Source: Beijerinckiaceae bacterium
Lineage (GTDB): Bacteria > Pseudomonadota > Alphaproteobacteria > Rhizobiales > Beijerinckiaceae
Direction: 5' to 3'
Assembly (NCBI GenBank): GCA_027531565.1
Contig: JAPZSB010000008.1
Span: 62,001 to 126,000 of the forward strand
DNA: 64,000 bases
The notes under the pieces were generated by a model, which was given only the letters and a program-made list of their open reading frames with translations, did no database searches and was not told where the DNA came from. The translations under genes were made by a program, and so were the position numbers. Within the stretch, counting starts at the first letter, position 1. Every line of letters starts with the position of its first letter. Below are positions 9,245 to 19,612 of the stretch, piece after piece.

Positions 9245-9488
9245 GGCCGGAACGCCGACCGCGTACAGTTTCGGGCGCCTGCAAATCCGCTTGCATTTCC
9301 GTCGTGAAGCCGGCATGCATCGCGGCGGTGGCGCCAGGACCGGCGCCCCTGCCATCCGGGAGAGCGTGATGCCCCTCAGGGCCTGTCACATCGCGATGCG
9401 ACGACGAGGATAATCCGGTAGCCGGATTCATCCTGATGCCATCTTGCGGCTCTACAAGCCGCCTGCCGCCTTCTCCTGGAGTTATCCC

Positions 9489-10445
9489 ATGTCTGCACAG
9501 ATCTCCCCGCTCAAGGGTGCGAAGCCTGCCGTCTTCATCGATGGCGAGGCTGGAACGACCGGCCTTCAGATCCGGGACCTGCTGGCCCGCGAGCCCGGTT
9601 TCGAGATCCGGTCCATCGCCCCGGAGGCGCGGAAGGATGTCGGCGCCAAGAAGGCGCTGATGGCCGGCGTCGATGTCGTCATCCTCTGCCTGCCGGACGA
9701 GGCCGCCAAGGAGGCCGTCGCGCTCGGCGAGACGCTTGGCGCGGATTGCCCGCGCTTCATCGATGCCTCGACGGCGCATCGTGTCGCGCCGGGCTGGGTC
9801 TATGGCTTCCCCGAACTGGCGCCCGGCCATGCCGCGCGGATCGTCGCGGCCGAGCGCGTCGCCAATCCCGGCTGCTACCCGACCGGCGGCATCGCCCTGC
9901 TCAGGCCGCTTGTCGATGCCGGCATCATGGCCAAGGACCATCCGGTGACGATCAACGCGGTGTCGGGATATTCCGGCGGCGGCAAGGGCATGATCGAGGC
10001 CTACGAAACCGGCCAGGCCCCGGCCTTCGAACTCTATGGCCTTGGACTCGCCCACAAGCACCTGCCGGAGCTCATGGCCTATTCCACCCTGTCGCGGGCA
10101 CCGGTCTTCGTGCCGTCCGTCGGAAATTTCCGGCAGGGCATGCTGGTTTCCGTGCCGCTTCACCTTTCGACCCTGCGGTCCGGCACCACGGTCGAGGACC
10201 TGCGGACGACGCTCGCCGCGCAGTATGCGGGCAGCACCTTCGTCCGTGTCGCCAGCGAGGAGGAAACCCTCGCGCTGAAGGGCAAGCTCGAGCCGGAAGC
10301 GCTCAACGGCAGCAACCGCCTTGAACTTTTTGTCTTCGGCAACGCGGCGCGGGGGCAGGCGGTGCTCGTCGCCCGGCTCGACAATCTCGGCAAGGGCGCC
10401 TCGGGCGCAGCGGTCCAGAACCTCAAACTGATGGTCGGGATGTAA
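9489..10445 (+). CDS. argC: N-acetyl-gamma-glutamyl-phosphate reductase
   Basis: [50 protein letters not shown]. Confidence 0.95.
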   Translation: MSAQISPLKGAKPAVFIDGEAGTTGLQIRDLLAREPGFEIRSIAPEARKDVGAKKALMAGVDVVILCLPDEAAKEAVALGETLGADCPRFIDASTAHRVAPGWVYGFPELAPGHAARIVAAERVANPGCYPTGGIALLRPLVDAGIMAKDHPVTINAVSGYSGGGKGMIEAYETGQAPAFELYGLGLAHKHLPELMAYSTLSRAPVFVPSVGNFRQGMLVSVPLHLSTLRSGTTVEDLRTTLAAQYAGSTFVRVASEEETLALKGKLEPEALNGSNRLELFVFGNAARGQAVLVARLDNLGKGASGAAVQNLKLMVGM

Positions 10446-10492
10446 CCCTTCCTTGCCATGTTCGGGCGATGCTTCGGGGCGGGAGAACCCAG

Positions 10493-11479
10493 ATGCATCG
10501 CCTCATCCTGCCTGTTGCCCTTGTTTCCGGCCTGATCCTCGCCTCGCCCGCCCGGGGCCAGGAAACCTGCCCGGCGCCGCCGGTCGCCGTGGTCGACATC
10601 ACCTCGAACCGCTTCTACTCGGACAAGGCCCATTCGATCGTCGATCAGGCGGCCTGGGATCGACGGATGGCCTCGGTGAAGCCGCTCGAGGATTTCCGGC
10701 GCGAGGTCACCCGGTTCTCCAGCCGCGGGCTTGCGGGCAGCAAGGCCTGGAGCCAATGCGCGGGGCGCTGGATCGCCCACTGGGCAGCCGGCAGTGCCTT
10801 GCTGGGGCGCATGAACGAGAACCAGGCCCATTACGAGCGGCGATGGGCGCTCACGGCCATCGCGATGGCCTATCTGATGGTCAAGGCCGAAATCCCGGCT
10901 GCCGATCGGACCGTGATCGAGCCCTGGCTTGACCGGGTCGCGGATGCGGTCACAACGGAACCGACGCTGCGTTCCCGCAATCCGAACAACCTGACCTACT
11001 GGGCGGGCGCGGCATTGGGAGCCGTTGCCAGCGCCACCGGCCATGCCGGGCACTGGAGCCGGGCGAGAACCATCTACCGTGATGCCCTGACCCATATCCA
11101 GCCGGATGGTTCGCTCCCGCGGGAGGTGGCACGAGGCCGGATGGCGCTCCATTACCATAACTTCGCGATCCGGCCCCTTGTCATCCTGGCGGAATTGTCG
11201 GAACGCCGGGGCGAGGCCGGCTATGCCGCCGGAAACGGCGCGATCCACCGGCTCGCGGTGATCACCTTCACGGGGTTCGGCGATCCGTCAGCCATGACCC
11301 GACTTGCGGGGACCGAGCAGCGACCGCTCGAGCGCAATGCGCTGGGTTGGCTGGCCTTCTACGAGACGCGATTCCCGGGCCACCTTGCGGGCGCTGCCGC
11401 CGTGCTGGGGGAAAAGGATATCTGGGATGCCTTGACGGGCGGCAATATGAGCCTGCTCGCCCGCAAGGGGATGCCCTGA
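10493..11479 (+). CDS. Secreted alginate-lyase-family-like protein
   Basis: Signal peptide; SRNPNNLTYWAGAAL, DGSLPREVARGRMALHYHNFAIRPLV resemble the AlgL (PL5) family. Confidence 0.6.
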   Translation: MHRLILPVALVSGLILASPARGQETCPAPPVAVVDITSNRFYSDKAHSIVDQAAWDRRMASVKPLEDFRREVTRFSSRGLAGSKAWSQCAGRWIAHWAAGSALLGRMNENQAHYERRWALTAIAMAYLMVKAEIPAADRTVIEPWLDRVADAVTTEPTLRSRNPNNLTYWAGAALGAVASATGHAGHWSRARTIYRDALTHIQPDGSLPREVARGRMALHYHNFAIRPLVILAELSERRGEAGYAAGNGAIHRLAVITFTGFGDPSAMTRLAGTEQRPLERNALGWLAFYETRFPGHLAGAAAVLGEKDIWDALTGGNMSLLARKGMP

Positions 11480-11483
11480 CCGG

Positions 11484-12332
11484 TCAGCCCTGCCAGGCGT
11501 TGAAGAGCTGCTTCTGCTCGCCGAGCCCGTCGATCCCGAGGCGCACGATATCGCCCGGCTTGAGATAGACCGGCGGTTTCATGCCCATTCCGACACCCGG
11601 CGGCGTGCCGGTGGTGATGACATCGCCCGGTTCCAGCATCAGGAATTTCGAGATGTAGGAGACGAGGAAGGTGACCCCGAAGATCATCGTCGCGGTGGAG
11701 CCGTTCTGCATCCGCTTGCCGTTGACATCGAGCCACATGCCAAGCTTCTGCACGTCGGCGATCTCGTCCGGCGTGACGAGCCACGGGCCGAGCGGGCCGA
11801 AGGTCGGGCAGCCCTTGCCCTTCATCCACTGGCCGGTGCCCTCGGTCTGGTAGGCGCGCTCCGACACGTCGTTGCAGACGCAGAAGCCGGCGATGACGCT
11901 CATCGCGTCCTTTTCCTCGACATAGCTGCAACGCTCGCCGATCACGATCGCCAGCTCGACTTCCCAGTCGGTCTTCTGCGAGCCGCGCGGGATGGTCACA
12001 TCGTCATTCGGGCCGACGATGCAGGAGGGCGCCTTGTTGAAGAGAATCGGTTCCACCGGGATCGCCGCACCGGTTTCGGCCGCATGATCGGCATAGTTCA
12101 GCCCGACGGCGATGAAATTGCCCACATCGCCGACACAGGCGCCGAGCCGCGGCCGGCCCCGCACGAGCGGCAGCTTGTCCGTCTTCAGCTTGGCAATCTT
12201 GGCGAGTGACTTCTTGGAAAGGGCGCCGCCCGCAATATCCGGAACATGGTCCGAAAGATCACGGATCTTGCCCTGCCCGTCGATGAGCCCCGGCTTTTCT
12301 TTTCCCGGTTGCCCAAACCTGACCAGTTTCAT
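11484..12332 (-). CDS. Fumarylacetoacetate hydrolase family protein
   Basis: GLNYADHAAETG, DWEVELAIVIG, GDVITTGTPPGVGMGMKPPVYLKPGD. Confidence 0.93.
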   Translation of the reverse strand: MKLVRFGQPGKEKPGLIDGQGKIRDLSDHVPDIAGGALSKKSLAKIAKLKTDKLPLVRGRPRLGACVGDVGNFIAVGLNYADHAAETGAAIPVEPILFNKAPSCIVGPNDDVTIPRGSQKTDWEVELAIVIGERCSYVEEKDAMSVIAGFCVCNDVSERAYQTEGTGQWMKGKGCPTFGPLGPWLVTPDEIADVQKLGMWLDVNGKRMQNGSTATMIFGVTFLVSYISKFLMLEPGDVITTGTPPGVGMGMKPPVYLKPGDIVRLGIDGLGEQKQLFNAWQG

Positions 12333-12762
12333 TGGATACCCCGCATCACGCCTTGATCGTACTCCCCCGGCGCATAGAACGCCGAACGTCAGGGCTTTGC
12401 AAGGCGGGACTTTGCGCGGTTTTCGCGAAAAGGCAGGTGGCACCCGGCTGATTGTGGTTTGAGCGCAACACTGGTTACAAAAGCATGACCGGGATCGGAC
12501 GATTCATCGACAACCGGCCCCTTCCGCTCCGGTCGGATCAACGGGTAAAGTTCATCCATGAACCAAATTTTCCGAGGTTTTTCGCCAGACCCCCCGGAAA
12601 CCCCCGGCAATTTGCAGGTTTTGGCAGCGCAGCATGGCTCCGGGCGGGGCGATGGGCCCGAAAATGCGACGGTTGCATGACCAAATCGGCTCTGCAAAAT
12701 GGTGAAGACGGGACAAACGGCGTCCGATTCACATGAGCGCCGGGTAACGCAAGGGGCATGGT

Positions 12763-14055
12763 ATGAAATCGATCCTGAAAACCGCACTCGCCGCAAGCAC
12801 GGGCCTGGCCCTCGCCGGCGTCCTTGCGGCACCGGCTCTCGCCGGTGGCTTCATCAACTCTTCGCAGAGCACGGTTTTCAACGGCACGGCCTATGCCGGC
12901 GCCGCGGCGCCCGGCTCGAGCTCGGCGGCGTCCATGTTCATGAACCCGGCCACGATGACCGGCTTCAACCGGTTCACGCTCGACTCGAACTACACGTTCG
13001 GCATCCCGACGACGAAGATCACCGGGACCTATACCGGCGCCTCGCCGCTCAACCCGGGCCTCAATGCCCGCCCGCTCTCCGGTGATATCGGCATGGATTA
13101 CTTCGTGCCCGCCACCTATGTCGTGTATCCGCTGAGCGAGAAGATCTATCTCGGCGTCTCGCTGAACTCGACCTATGGCAACACCACCAAGGCCGACCCG
13201 CTTTCGCGCACCAGCTTCATCGCCTCGACGACGAAGCTGCGCATCATCACGCTGACGCCGTCCGTCGCCTACAAGCTCAACGAGATGTGGTCATTCGGCG
13301 TGGGCATGCAGATCCAGTATGCCAGCGCTCGCCAGGTCGTGCCGACGCCGCCGGCCGGTGCCGCCGGGGCCGGGATCACCTCGGCCGATGGCTGGGGCTT
13401 CGGTGTGACCGCCGGCCTGACCTTCACCCCGACCAAGACGACGCAGATCGGCCTTGGCTGGCGCTCGTTCATCGACCAGCCGATCGAAGGCACCACGGTG
13501 TTCGGCGCGGCCTCGTCGTCGAACTCGAAGGGCACGCTCAACCTGCCGAACCGCGTCAACCTCTCGCTGCGCCAGACGCTGCACACCAAGTTCGACCTGC
13601 TCGCCTCGGTGGAATGGCAGAACTGGGGCCGGATCGGCCATGCCGCGCTGAAGAACCAGGCCGCGGGCTTCCCGGCGGTCCTGCCGTTCGGCTACAGCGA
13701 CGGCTGGTTCTTCTCGCTCGGCGGCGAATACCGCTACAACGACAAGCTGACCCTCCGCGCCGGTATCGGCTACGAAATCTCGCCGGTGACGGATGCCGTC
13801 CGCCGCGCCTCGCTGCCGGACAATGACCGCCTCTGGCTGTCGACCGGCTTCACCTATGACTGGTCCGAGCGCCTGAGCATCAACGCCTCGTATTCGTACC
13901 TCCACATCAAGAAGGCGCCGATCACGCAGACTCTGACGGCCGGCTCGGTCTTCGTCGGGGAATCGAAGGGCGATGCCCATCTCCTCTCCTTCGGCCTGAC
14001 CTCGCGCTGGGGCGCTCCGGTGAAGAAGGAAGCGCCGGTTATCGCGAAGTTCTGA
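12763..14055 (+). CDS. FadL/OMPP1-type outer membrane transport protein
   Basis: Signal peptide; AYAGAAAPGSSSAASMFMNPATMTGF, beta-strand-rich, terminal F. Confidence 0.85.
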   Translation: MKSILKTALAASTGLALAGVLAAPALAGGFINSSQSTVFNGTAYAGAAAPGSSSAASMFMNPATMTGFNRFTLDSNYTFGIPTTKITGTYTGASPLNPGLNARPLSGDIGMDYFVPATYVVYPLSEKIYLGVSLNSTYGNTTKADPLSRTSFIASTTKLRIITLTPSVAYKLNEMWSFGVGMQIQYASARQVVPTPPAGAAGAGITSADGWGFGVTAGLTFTPTKTTQIGLGWRSFIDQPIEGTTVFGAASSSNSKGTLNLPNRVNLSLRQTLHTKFDLLASVEWQNWGRIGHAALKNQAAGFPAVLPFGYSDGWFFSLGGEYRYNDKLTLRAGIGYEISPVTDAVRRASLPDNDRLWLSTGFTYDWSERLSINASYSYLHIKKAPITQTLTAGSVFVGESKGDAHLLSFGLTSRWGAPVKKEAPVIAKF

Positions 14056-14095
14056 GGCGCGTCGCGCGCCTCGTCGGAATAAGCCTGCAGGGGGC

Positions 14096-14125
14096 AAGGG
14101 GACCGGGAAACCGGTCCCTTTTTTT
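14096..14125 (+). terminator. Rho-independent terminator after the FadL-like gene
   Basis: gggaccgg-gaaa-ccggtccc followed by T7. Confidence 0.85.
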
Positions 14126-14258
14126 GGGGCCGATGCCCGGTCGAGCGGGCATCCCGCTTCCGCGCGGGGCAAGCCGGGGCTTTGACAGTCCGGTCAGAGA
14201 GGCACGGTGCGGCCCGAAGAGGTCCTCGGCACACGCGACCGCTTCATGCGTTTTCGCC

Positions 14259-16547
14259 CTAGGCCTTGATCCGCACATAGGTGCCGGGCGCATCGGCCAG
14301 CGGCTTCAGCTTGCCGTCGCCGGGCATGCGCGCGGGAACCCGCTTGCCGCCCTTGGTCACCCATTCCATCCAGTTCGGCCACCATGTGCCGGGATGCTCG
14401 GTTGCCTGGTTGACCCATTGCTCGAACGTGCCGCGCACGGGGCCGCCGGTCCAGTACTGGTATTTCGGCTTGGAGGCCGGGTTGATCACGCCGGCAATAT
14501 GGCCGCTCCCGGCCATGACATAGGTGACAGGCCCGCCGAACAGGCCCGAGCCGACAAAGACCGACTTGGCCGGCGCGATATGGTCTTCCTTGGCGGCAAG
14601 ATTGTAGATCGGGATCGTCACCTTCTTCAGGTCGAGCTTCCGGCCGCCGATCACCATTTCGCCCTTGGCGAGCCGGTTATGGAGATAGCAATTGCGAAGG
14701 TAGAAGCTGTGATTGGCTTCGGCCATGCGCGTGGAATCGGAATTCCAGAACAACAGGTCGAAGGCCGGCGGCTGCTTCCCCTTGAGATAGTTGTTGACCA
14801 TGTAGGACCAGATCAGATCATTCGGCCGCAACATGTTGAAGGCGCCGGCCATTTTCTCGCCCGGCAGGTAGCCGAACTTGGCCATGATCTCCTCGACCGC
14901 TGCGATCTGCTGTTCGTCCACGAAGGCCAGCAACTCGCCGGCATGGGTGAAGTCGACCTGCGTGGTGAAGAACGTTGCGCTGCGGATGCGCTCCGGGCGC
15001 TTGCCCTGTGCGATATAGGCCAATGTCACCGCGAGCAGCGTGCCGCCGACGCAATAGCCGATCGTATCGACCGATTTCTCGCCCGTGGCCTCCTCGATCT
15101 GCCGGATCGCCTCGAGCACGCCCTTTTTCATATAGGCTTCGAAATCATAGGTCCGGTGGCGCGCATCCGGGTTGATCCACGAGATGATGAAAACGGTCAG
15201 CCCCTGGCTGACAGCCCAGCGGATGAAGCTCTTCTCGGGGTTGAGATCGAGGATGTAGAACTTGTTGATCCACGGCGGCACGATCAGCAGCGGTGTCTTG
15301 AACACCGTATCCGTGGTCGGCGTGTACTGGATCAGTTCGAACAGCTCGTTCCGGAACACCACCTTGCCCGGCGTCGTGGCGAGGTTCTTGCCCACCTCGA
15401 AGGCGCTGCCATCGGTCTGGCGGATGCGCAGCTCGCCCTTGCCGGCGTCGATATCCTCCGCGAGCATCTTCATGCCGCGCGCGATATTCTCGCCCTGCTC
15501 CTGGATCGTGGTGCGCAGCAATTCCGGATTGGTCATCACGAAATTGGATGGCGACAGCGCGCTGGCAAGCTGGCGCACATAGAAGGCAGCTTTCAGCTTG
15601 GTATGGTCATCCAGCGTCTCCGCCTTGTCGACGAGGCCCTGAACCCAGTTCGAGCCGAGGAAATAGGCCTGTTTCAGGAAGTTGAAATAGGGATGCTCGT
15701 TCCATTCCGGATCGGCGAACCGTGCATCCCGCGCCGGCATCGGCGCCACGGGTTCCGGCTTGTCGCCGCTGACATGATGCAGCGTCGCATTCCAGAGATT
15801 GATCAGGTCCAGCGAGATGTTCTTCTGCGCCTCGACCAGCCGCTTCGGGTCCTGAAGCCAGTATTGCGCCACTGCGCCCAGCGTCTTGGCGATTTCCGCG
15901 CCCTCATCTGGCACGAGGCTGGCGGCTTCACCGGTCTCGAGCGCCTTCAGCATGGCAGCGCCGGCCTTGCCGCTCTCGGTCAGGATCTCGGTCGAGACCT
16001 GCGTGAGCTTTTCCATGTCGAGCGGCGGCAGGGTCGGCTCGGCCGGTGCGGTGTTCTGGTTGGCCGGCGCGGGCCGCTCGGGCGCCGCCGCCGGCTTCGG
16101 CGGGGGAGGCGCGGCAGCCTGGACCGGAGCGGCAGATGTGGCCGGCGCAGATGGGGCAGCAGGCGCCGCCACGCTGACCTCGATCACGCCCGCGCGGCCT
16201 TTCGCCATGACAGGCGCCACAGCCGCCGCTGCGGACGGGCTCCTATCCGCGGATTTGCTCGTCTGAGCGGATTTTCCCTTTTCCGCAGGCTTGCCCTTTT
16301 CCGCAGCCTTGCTCTTCTCCGCAGCCTTGGCTTTCCCTGCGGCTTTCGCCTTTTCGACCGGCTTGCCCTTGTCCGGAGCTTTCGCCTTGCCTGTTGCCTT
16401 GGCCTTGCCGGCCACCGGGGTCACGGCCATCGTCGCCGCCGGTTTGCCGGCCTTGGCGGGGGCGGAGCTGTCCTGCGGCCGTCGTGCCTCGGGCGCGACG
16501 GCCCGGCCCGGCTTCCGGCGTCCCGACTTGCTTCCCGCGGCGTCCAT
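14259..16547 (-). CDS. phaC: Class I poly(3-hydroxyalkanoate) synthase with Lys/Ala-rich N-terminal extension
   Basis: IGYCVGGTLLAVTLAYIA lipase-like box, PPWINKFYILDL, WINPDARHRTYDFEAYMKKG; GGAGG Shine-Dalgarno 5 nt before the ATG at 16547. Confidence 0.95.
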   Translation of the reverse strand: MDAAGSKSGRRKPGRAVAPEARRPQDSSAPAKAGKPAATMAVTPVAGKAKATGKAKAPDKGKPVEKAKAAGKAKAAEKSKAAEKGKPAEKGKSAQTSKSADRSPSAAAAVAPVMAKGRAGVIEVSVAAPAAPSAPATSAAPVQAAAPPPPKPAAAPERPAPANQNTAPAEPTLPPLDMEKLTQVSTEILTESGKAGAAMLKALETGEAASLVPDEGAEIAKTLGAVAQYWLQDPKRLVEAQKNISLDLINLWNATLHHVSGDKPEPVAPMPARDARFADPEWNEHPYFNFLKQAYFLGSNWVQGLVDKAETLDDHTKLKAAFYVRQLASALSPSNFVMTNPELLRTTIQEQGENIARGMKMLAEDIDAGKGELRIRQTDGSAFEVGKNLATTPGKVVFRNELFELIQYTPTTDTVFKTPLLIVPPWINKFYILDLNPEKSFIRWAVSQGLTVFIISWINPDARHRTYDFEAYMKKGVLEAIRQIEEATGEKSVDTIGYCVGGTLLAVTLAYIAQGKRPERIRSATFFTTQVDFTHAGELLAFVDEQQIAAVEEIMAKFGYLPGEKMAGAFNMLRPNDLIWSYMVNNYLKGKQPPAFDLLFWNSDSTRMAEANHSFYLRNCYLHNRLAKGEMVIGGRKLDLKKVTIPIYNLAAKEDHIAPAKSVFVGSGLFGGPVTYVMAGSGHIAGVINPASKPKYQYWTGGPVRGTFEQWVNQATEHPGTWWPNWMEWVTKGGKRVPARMPGDGKLKPLADAPGTYVRIKA
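16254..16409 (-). repeat. Degenerate Lys/Ala-rich repeat coding region in phaC (AGKAKATGKAKAPDKGKPVEKAKAAGKAKAAEKSKAAEKGKPAEKGKSAQTSK)
   Basis: Direct reading of residues about 47-98. Confidence 0.85.
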
Positions 16548-16759
16548 GGTTTCCTCCGTCTGCCCGGTCAGCAGCCGGGCTTATCCTTGTTCTAACGCGC
16601 CCCGCGTTCTTGGCCAGTGCGGAATTTGTCGAAGCGGTCCCGGCGGGCAGGAGCAAGACGGAGCGGGCCTGAATTGTGCCTTGTTCGCGGGTTTAAGCAA
16701 ACACTAAAGGTGATGCGGTCTGATGGGCCTGACGCTCCGGCGGCATCCCGGCCGACCCG

Positions 16760-17194
16760 ATGAGGAATGTTGCCATGCCCCTGTTGCCGCGCCCGATCCT
16801 GCTGGTTCCCGTCCTCGCGGGCCTGCTGGCAGCCTGTGCGACCGACGGGACCCCGCCGCCGCCGGTCGTGGCGGCGCCCGCCGCGACGGAGACCCGCGAA
16901 AAGCCAGCCGAGAACGCGCTGGCCAACCGGCTCCGCGTGACCACCACAGTGGGCGAGCCGGCCGCCTTCGTGCGGGAAGCGCGCCCGGCCCAGCAGGATT
17001 ACATCCCTGTCGGCGTGACGCCTCAGCGGACCGGCGTGCAGCGATCGGCGACGGAATTGCAGTCCATCGAGAAGGAACTCGATGCCCAGCGGCAGCGGAG
17101 CCGGGCTTTCGCGAACCGGCCGAAGCCCCCTTCGCCCTATGATGGCCGCGTACCGCCGCGCCTCCGCCCGGCAGCGCCGGCGCAGGCGGAATGA
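16760..17194 (+). CDS. Putative lipoprotein of unknown function
   Basis: Lipobox LLAACA after hydrophobic segment (LPRPILLVPVLAGLLAAC). Confidence 0.65.
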   Translation: MRNVAMPLLPRPILLVPVLAGLLAACATDGTPPPPVVAAPAATETREKPAENALANRLRVTTTVGEPAAFVREARPAQQDYIPVGVTPQRTGVQRSATELQSIEKELDAQRQRSRAFANRPKPPSPYDGRVPPRLRPAAPAQAE

Positions 17195-17197
17195 GCC

Positions 17198-17527
17198 ATG
17201 CGCTATCTCCTGCCGGTGGCAGCCCTCGTCCTTCTTCCGCGACTGGCGTTCGCGCAGCAGGCCGCGCCCGAGGATTGGCCGCGCGTGAAATGCGAGCGTT
17301 ATGCGAAAGCCACCGCCGAGGCCCTGCAGCGATTCGGGCGGACGGGCCTCGGCGCGGAATTCCTCGCCCGGCACGAAGCCTTCCTCGCTTCCGGCTGCCA
17401 GGGCGAACGCGATGTCTGCCCGAAAAGCCCGGAGGAGCTGCGTCTCGCCAATGCACTGGTCATCCGGGGCATGAATGCCGGCATGGCCAGCACGTTCTTT
17501 CCGTTCGGCTGCCCGAAGGGCCGTTGA
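17198..17527 (+). CDS. Small secreted protein of unknown function
   Basis: Signal peptide MRYLLPVAALVLLPRLAFAQQ; four cysteines in the mature part. Confidence 0.6.
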   Translation: MRYLLPVAALVLLPRLAFAQQAAPEDWPRVKCERYAKATAEALQRFGRTGLGAEFLARHEAFLASGCQGERDVCPKSPEELRLANALVIRGMNAGMASTFFPFGCPKGR

Positions 17528-17693
17528 ACGGCGTTCCGGCGCGCAAATCGGCGATCCTGCATCCCGAATCGCCATTTCGTGCTAGACTTGGGCTTCATGC
17601 TGCGTCATCGGCATGCTGCCGGTTCCCCGCCGGCTGAGCCGGTCTGCCGGCTGGCAGGCCACCCATAGAGAAGAGACAACGAAAGCCAGAGAG

Positions 17694-18914
17694 ATGAACG
17701 AGTTCCACCGCATCCGCCGATTGCCGCCCTATGTTTTCGAACAGGTCAACAAGATCAAGGCGCAGGCGCGAGCTAACGGGGCCGATATCATCGATCTGGG
17801 GATGGGGAACCCCGATCTGCCGGCACCCCGGCATGTGATCGAGAAGCTGGTCGAAACCGCCGGCAAGCCGCGCACCGACCGCTATTCCGCCTCCAAGGGC
17901 ATTGGCGGCCTCCGCCGCGCGCAGGCGGCCTATTACGAGCGCCGCTTCGGCGTGAAGCTCAACCCGGATACCCAGGTCGTTGCGACGCTCGGGTCGAAGG
18001 AAGGCTTCGCCAACATGGCGCAGGCCATCACCGGCCCGGGCGATGTGGTGCTCGTGCCGAACCCGTCCTATCCGATCCACGCTTTCGGCTTCCTGATGGC
18101 CGGCGGCGTGATCCGCTCCGTTCCGGCCGAGCCGACACCCGCCATGTTCCCCGCGCTCGAACGGGCGATCATGCATTCGGTGCCCAAGCCGATCGCGCTG
18201 GTCGTCTGCTATCCCTCGAACCCGACCGCCTTCGTCGCCGGGCTGGATTTCTACCGCGATCTCGTCGCCTTCGCGAAGAAGCACGAGATCATCCTGCTCT
18301 CCGACCTCGCCTATGCCGAAGTCTATTTCGACGAGGCCAACCCGCCGCCTTCGGTCCTGCAGGTGCCGGGCGCGATGGACTGCACGGTCGAGTTCACCTC
18401 CATGTCGAAGACGTTCTCCATGGCCGGCTGGCGCATGGGCTTCGCGGTGGGCAACGAGCGGCTGATCGCGGCTCTCGCGCGGGTGAAATCCTATCTCGAT
18501 TACGGCGCCTACACGCCGATCCAGGTTGCTGCGACCGCCGCGCTCAATGGCCCGGATGACTGCATCCGCGAGATGCGCGATGTCTATCGCAAGCGGCGCG
18601 ATGCCCTGATCGAGAGCTTCGGCAAGGCCGGCTGGGACATTCCGGTTCCGGAGGCGACGATGTTCGCCTGGGTCCAGATCCCGGAGAAGTTCCGGCATCT
18701 CGGCTCGGTCGAATTCGCCAAGCTGCTGGTCGAGAAGGCGGAAGTCGCTGTCGCGCCAGGCCTCGGCTTCGGCGAGCATGGCGATGAATTCGTCCGCCTC
18801 GCCATTGTCGAGAACGAGCAGCGCATCCGGCAGGCCGCCCGGAACCTCAAGAAGTTCTTCGACGGCGCCGATTCGACCCTGCACAACGTCATCGGCATCA
18901 AACGGGCCGTGTGA
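17694..18914 (+). CDS. PLP-dependent class I/II aminotransferase (alanine / LL-DAP aminotransferase-like)
   Basis: IIDLGMGNPDLPAPRHV, SYPIHAFGF, SMSKTFSMAGWRMGFAVGN. Confidence 0.93.
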   Translation: MNEFHRIRRLPPYVFEQVNKIKAQARANGADIIDLGMGNPDLPAPRHVIEKLVETAGKPRTDRYSASKGIGGLRRAQAAYYERRFGVKLNPDTQVVATLGSKEGFANMAQAITGPGDVVLVPNPSYPIHAFGFLMAGGVIRSVPAEPTPAMFPALERAIMHSVPKPIALVVCYPSNPTAFVAGLDFYRDLVAFAKKHEIILLSDLAYAEVYFDEANPPPSVLQVPGAMDCTVEFTSMSKTFSMAGWRMGFAVGNERLIAALARVKSYLDYGAYTPIQVAATAALNGPDDCIREMRDVYRKRRDALIESFGKAGWDIPVPEATMFAWVQIPEKFRHLGSVEFAKLLVEKAEVAVAPGLGFGEHGDEFVRLAIVENEQRIRQAARNLKKFFDGADSTLHNVIGIKRAV

Positions 18915-19000
18915 CAGGAACGGGGAAAACAAAAACGGACAATATTCCTTTTGTAGGAATTTAGGTCTATATCATGGCAGCGCATCAAGGAGGCGCTGCC

Positions 19001-19612
19001 ATGACCCCGTTTCCCCGCCAAGCTCCATTCGATCTCCGGTTCGAGCCCGGCTACCAGATCGCCCTGCGCGAGAAGCTGGCAGCAGAAGAGCGCGATCGCG
19101 GCAGGATCCTCGCCCATTTCCATCTCCGCCTGTTCGAGCTGAAGGCCGAGTACGAGGCGCTCCGCCGGAAATACAGCCCGAGCCAGCCGCGCGTTCCCGC
19201 CGGCAACAGCGATGGCGGGCAATGGACGAGTGGGGCAATCGCCGCTACGCCCTTCAACATATTGGGAATTCTAGACAACTGGGTATCTGAGTTCGCCTCT
19301 GGAATGCTGCCTTTGCTTGTCGCTGAGGCCGATATTCCACAACTAAGCGTCTCGATCCTCGACTGGCTCGGCCCGGGCGCCTTCCAACAGAATTCACCTA
19401 GAGGCGCGACGCAGTTTTTTTCTGCTGACCGTTCGCGATCGATCCGTTTTGACATCACACCGGAGACCAGTCACGGTCTGCGGCCTCATATCAATATTGA
19501 ACCCGGCAGGCGGCACATATGGCTGAAATACGTCCAGAGGGACCATTCGTCGATTGGGAATCGATGGAGCCGACCGAGAACAGACGATCAAGCAGGATCA
19601 TTTCAACGATGA
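19001..19612 (+). CDS. Putative toxin-like protein with PRVPAGNSDGGQWT linker motif
   Basis: AGGAGG upstream of the ATG at 19001; RVPAGNSDGGQWTSG separates a charged N-terminus from a variable C-terminus ending RSIRFDITPETSHGLRPHINIEPGRRHIWLK. Confidence 0.5.
   Translation: MTPFPRQAPFDLRFEPGYQIALREKLAAEERDRGRILAHFHLRLFELKAEYEALRRKYSPSQPRVPAGNSDGGQWTSGAIAATPFNILGILDNWVSEFASGMLPLLVAEADIPQLSVSILDWLGPGAFQQNSPRGATQFFSADRSRSIRFDITPETSHGLRPHINIEPGRRHIWLKYVQRDHSSIGNRWSRPRTDDQAGSFQR

Noticed and set aside
12452-12736. 94-aa ORF in the gap before the FadL-like gene
   Set aside because: No SD seen, odd composition, no motif; gap more likely promoter/leader
14124-16595. 823-aa ORF opposite phaC
   Set aside because: Mirror frame of phaC, no family motifs; phaC has SD, start and conserved active site
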